Positions 62,787 through 64,000 of a DNA stretch of 64,000 bases are shown in pieces. The notes under the pieces are model-generated. The model ran no database searches. It was not told the origin of the DNA and saw only the letters and a program-made list of their open reading frames with translations. The position numbers were made by a program, and so were the translations under genes. Each line of letters begins with the position of its first letter. Positions within the stretch are counted from its first letter, which is position 1. Source of the DNA: Acidobacteriota bacterium (GTDB lineage: Bacteria > Acidobacteriota > Blastocatellia > Pyrinomonadales > Pyrinomonadaceae); the NCBI GenBank assembly GCA_019639155.1, contig JAHBSJ010000009.1, forward strand, positions 1-64,000, in the 5' to 3' direction.

Positions 62787-64000
62787 CAGTTTTGCTGTTG
62801 GACGGCCCTCCGTTCGAAATGCTGCCTCAAACGTGCCCGTTCGGCGGCCTTTATCATACGTTTATTTTCTTTGTTCTCTTTATAAACCTGCCAGCCGGCG
62901 GCGATCAAAATGAATAAGAAAACCTGGATCTGCGTGCGCTGTCGGTACGCCGTACCGACATTCCCCTGAAAGATCGTGTATGCGATGGTAAGAACAAGGC
63001 TGAAAAGCAAGATCGGGAATGCGGGCCGGAGGCGGTTCCTTATAGTGTAGATCAATCCTATCCATAGGAACGGAAGCATGGCCCACCAAACGAGCACGTC
63101 AGGTATCGTGATCGCCTGCCTTAAATTTGTCGCATGCCATGGATACGGGGCCAGCATGAGGTACATGAATCCTCGCGGCACAGTTAAAAGAGCTCCGGTC
63201 GTGGTCGAAACGTCCCAATCCTCACCAAATCCCGAATCAGCACTTCTGGCCAGGTCGAACCGGCTTTGGTTGATGCGATCAAGGTTCGCAAACGTGGTCA
63301 GATCATATTCCGCCTGTTCACCGACGCCGAAGTACGATAGGATCACCGTGATCAATGCGAGTGCGACCGTGTTTCGCAGAATGGCTTTGGTGCTGTTGCT
63401 GTAGGCGATGATAAAACTGCCAACCACAGCAACCAGCGTAATGTAGAAGATATAGAACCGCATTGACAGCAAACCGAATAGGGCAAGCCCCATCAGTACA
63501 AGCCCGATCCAATCGATCCTTTCCCGAAGCCTGAAAACCAGCGTCATTACGGCAACGATCAGAAAGATGATCACGCCGTCCTTTAGCAGCTGACCCGACC
63601 AAATCACGAATGGAGGAAAAACCGCAATTCCGACGGAAGCGAACTTCGCGACGTTTGAATTATTGAAAACTCGGAGCGAACAAAAATAAACCAGCGGTGC
63701 GATCAACGCACCGATGTACCCAAAGATCGACTGGGAAGCGAAAATATTTACGCCTAGGACAAGGTAGATCGAACCAAGAATGTAGTTCATACCCCAGCCG
63801 ACGCCGCGGAAAGCGTCAGAATAGTAAAGCAACCTTTCCGTCGGCGACGAAATGCCCATCAAGACGTTGTACATCGCTACCCCATTATCATGGTAGACGA
63901 GCGAATCTTCGCCAAAAAACAGCCTCAGGTCGTAGTAATGAACGACCAGGCCGAAAGCGATCCTGGCAACGAGCCCTATCAGGAAAACAGATGTAATGAA
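62786..64000 (-). CDS. Polytopic membrane protein of the polysaccharide locus (5' end outside window)
   Basis: The frame stays open to the window edge, so the start is missing. The visible ~405 residues have about nine hydrophobic segments (a short loop with FGEDSLVYHDNG near the visible N-terminus, then SIYLVLGVNIF, VYFCSLRVF, VIFLIVAVMTLVF, LLSMRFYIFYITLV and others) and a positively charged C-terminal tail. The FGEDSLVYHDNG loop and the many helices suggest a GT-C-type glycosyltransferase or a polysaccharide polymerase. Family not certain. It overlaps asnB by 1 nt. Confidence 0.75.
   Translation of the reverse strand, partial: FITSVFLIGLVARIAFGLVVHYYDLRLFFGEDSLVYHDNGVAMYNVLMGISSPTERLLYYSDAFRGVGWGMNYILGSIYLVLGVNIFASQSIFGYIGALIAPLVYFCSLRVFNNSNVAKFASVGIAVFPPFVIWSGQLLKDGVIIFLIVAVMTLVFRLRERIDWIGLVLMGLALFGLLSMRFYIFYITLVAVVGSFIIAYSNSTKAILRNTVALALITVILSYFGVGEQAEYDLTTFANLDRINQSRFDLARSADSGFGEDWDVSTTTGALLTVPRGFMYLMLAPYPWHATNLRQAITIPDVLVWWAMLPFLWIGLIYTIRNRLRPAFPILLFSLVLTIAYTIFQGNVGTAYRQRTQIQVFLFILIAAGWQVYKENKENKRMIKAAERARLRQHFERRAVQQQN

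Overview
The window looks like a chromosomal segment of a diderm, LPS-bearing, moderately GC-rich bacterium. Gene content (BamA/OmpH/FabZ/LpxA block, SdrD/carboxypeptidase-regulatory secreted proteins, DUF3857 transglutaminases, AddAB, CAP-like polysaccharide genes) and the many short palindromic intergenic repeats fit Acidobacteriota, most likely class Blastocatellia (Pyrinomonadaceae-like). That placement is inferred from gene style; no 16S rRNA gene is present.

Layout. 1-6.3 kb: a CAU-anticodon tRNA, a gap with 21-bp phased repeats, two tandem paralogous small proteins, a VIT1/CCC1 metal transporter, a vapBC toxin-antitoxin pair and a large NorD-like VWA protein with a small zinc-ribbon protein. 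6.6-12 kb (minus): bamA-ompH-fabZ-small membrane gene-lpxA, an outer-membrane assembly and lipid A block. 12.3-21.5 kb (mostly plus): C4 zinc-ribbon coiled-coil protein, msrA, a large SdrD-type secreted protein, GDT1-like transporter, DHH phosphoesterase, GNAT and two metallo-beta-lactamase-fold enzymes. 21.5-29.3 kb: polytopic membrane protein, class I fructose-bisphosphate aldolase and two adjacent DUF3857/transglutaminase paralogues, one with its catalytic residues lost, bounded by a relic of the aldolase 5' end. 29.7-38.4 kb: ECF sigma/anti-sigma, a dxs-dsbA-vkor operon, a Spy-like protein, a META/DUF4377 protein, glutamate racemase and a methyltransferase with an unusual caspase-like N-terminal region. 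38.5-44.3 kb: addBA recombination nuclease. 44.3-52.1 kb: secreted proteins, tRNA-Thr, a CI-like repressor with an ImmA metallopeptidase, and a TPR protein. 52.1-64 kb (minus): an exopolysaccharide/O-antigen locus (O-antigen ligase, TPR protein, WecA-like/FlaA1-N fusion, GT4, methyltransferases, XrtA-type polysaccharide deacetylase, AsnB and a polytopic protein cut by the window edge), containing a GxxExxY gene broken by one stop codon.

The most distinctive material is intergenic. There are two diverged copies of a ~215-bp multi-hairpin element whose stems change in compensating ways and which supplies the end of the upstream gene. There are three clusters of short perfect palindromes, and at least eight intergenic runs of degenerate ~9-11-nt periodic sequence, several of which fold as nested palindromes. 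The most interesting protein candidate is the caspase-like/methyltransferase fusion divergent from addBA. No CRISPR array, prophage, rRNA operon or complete transposon was seen.
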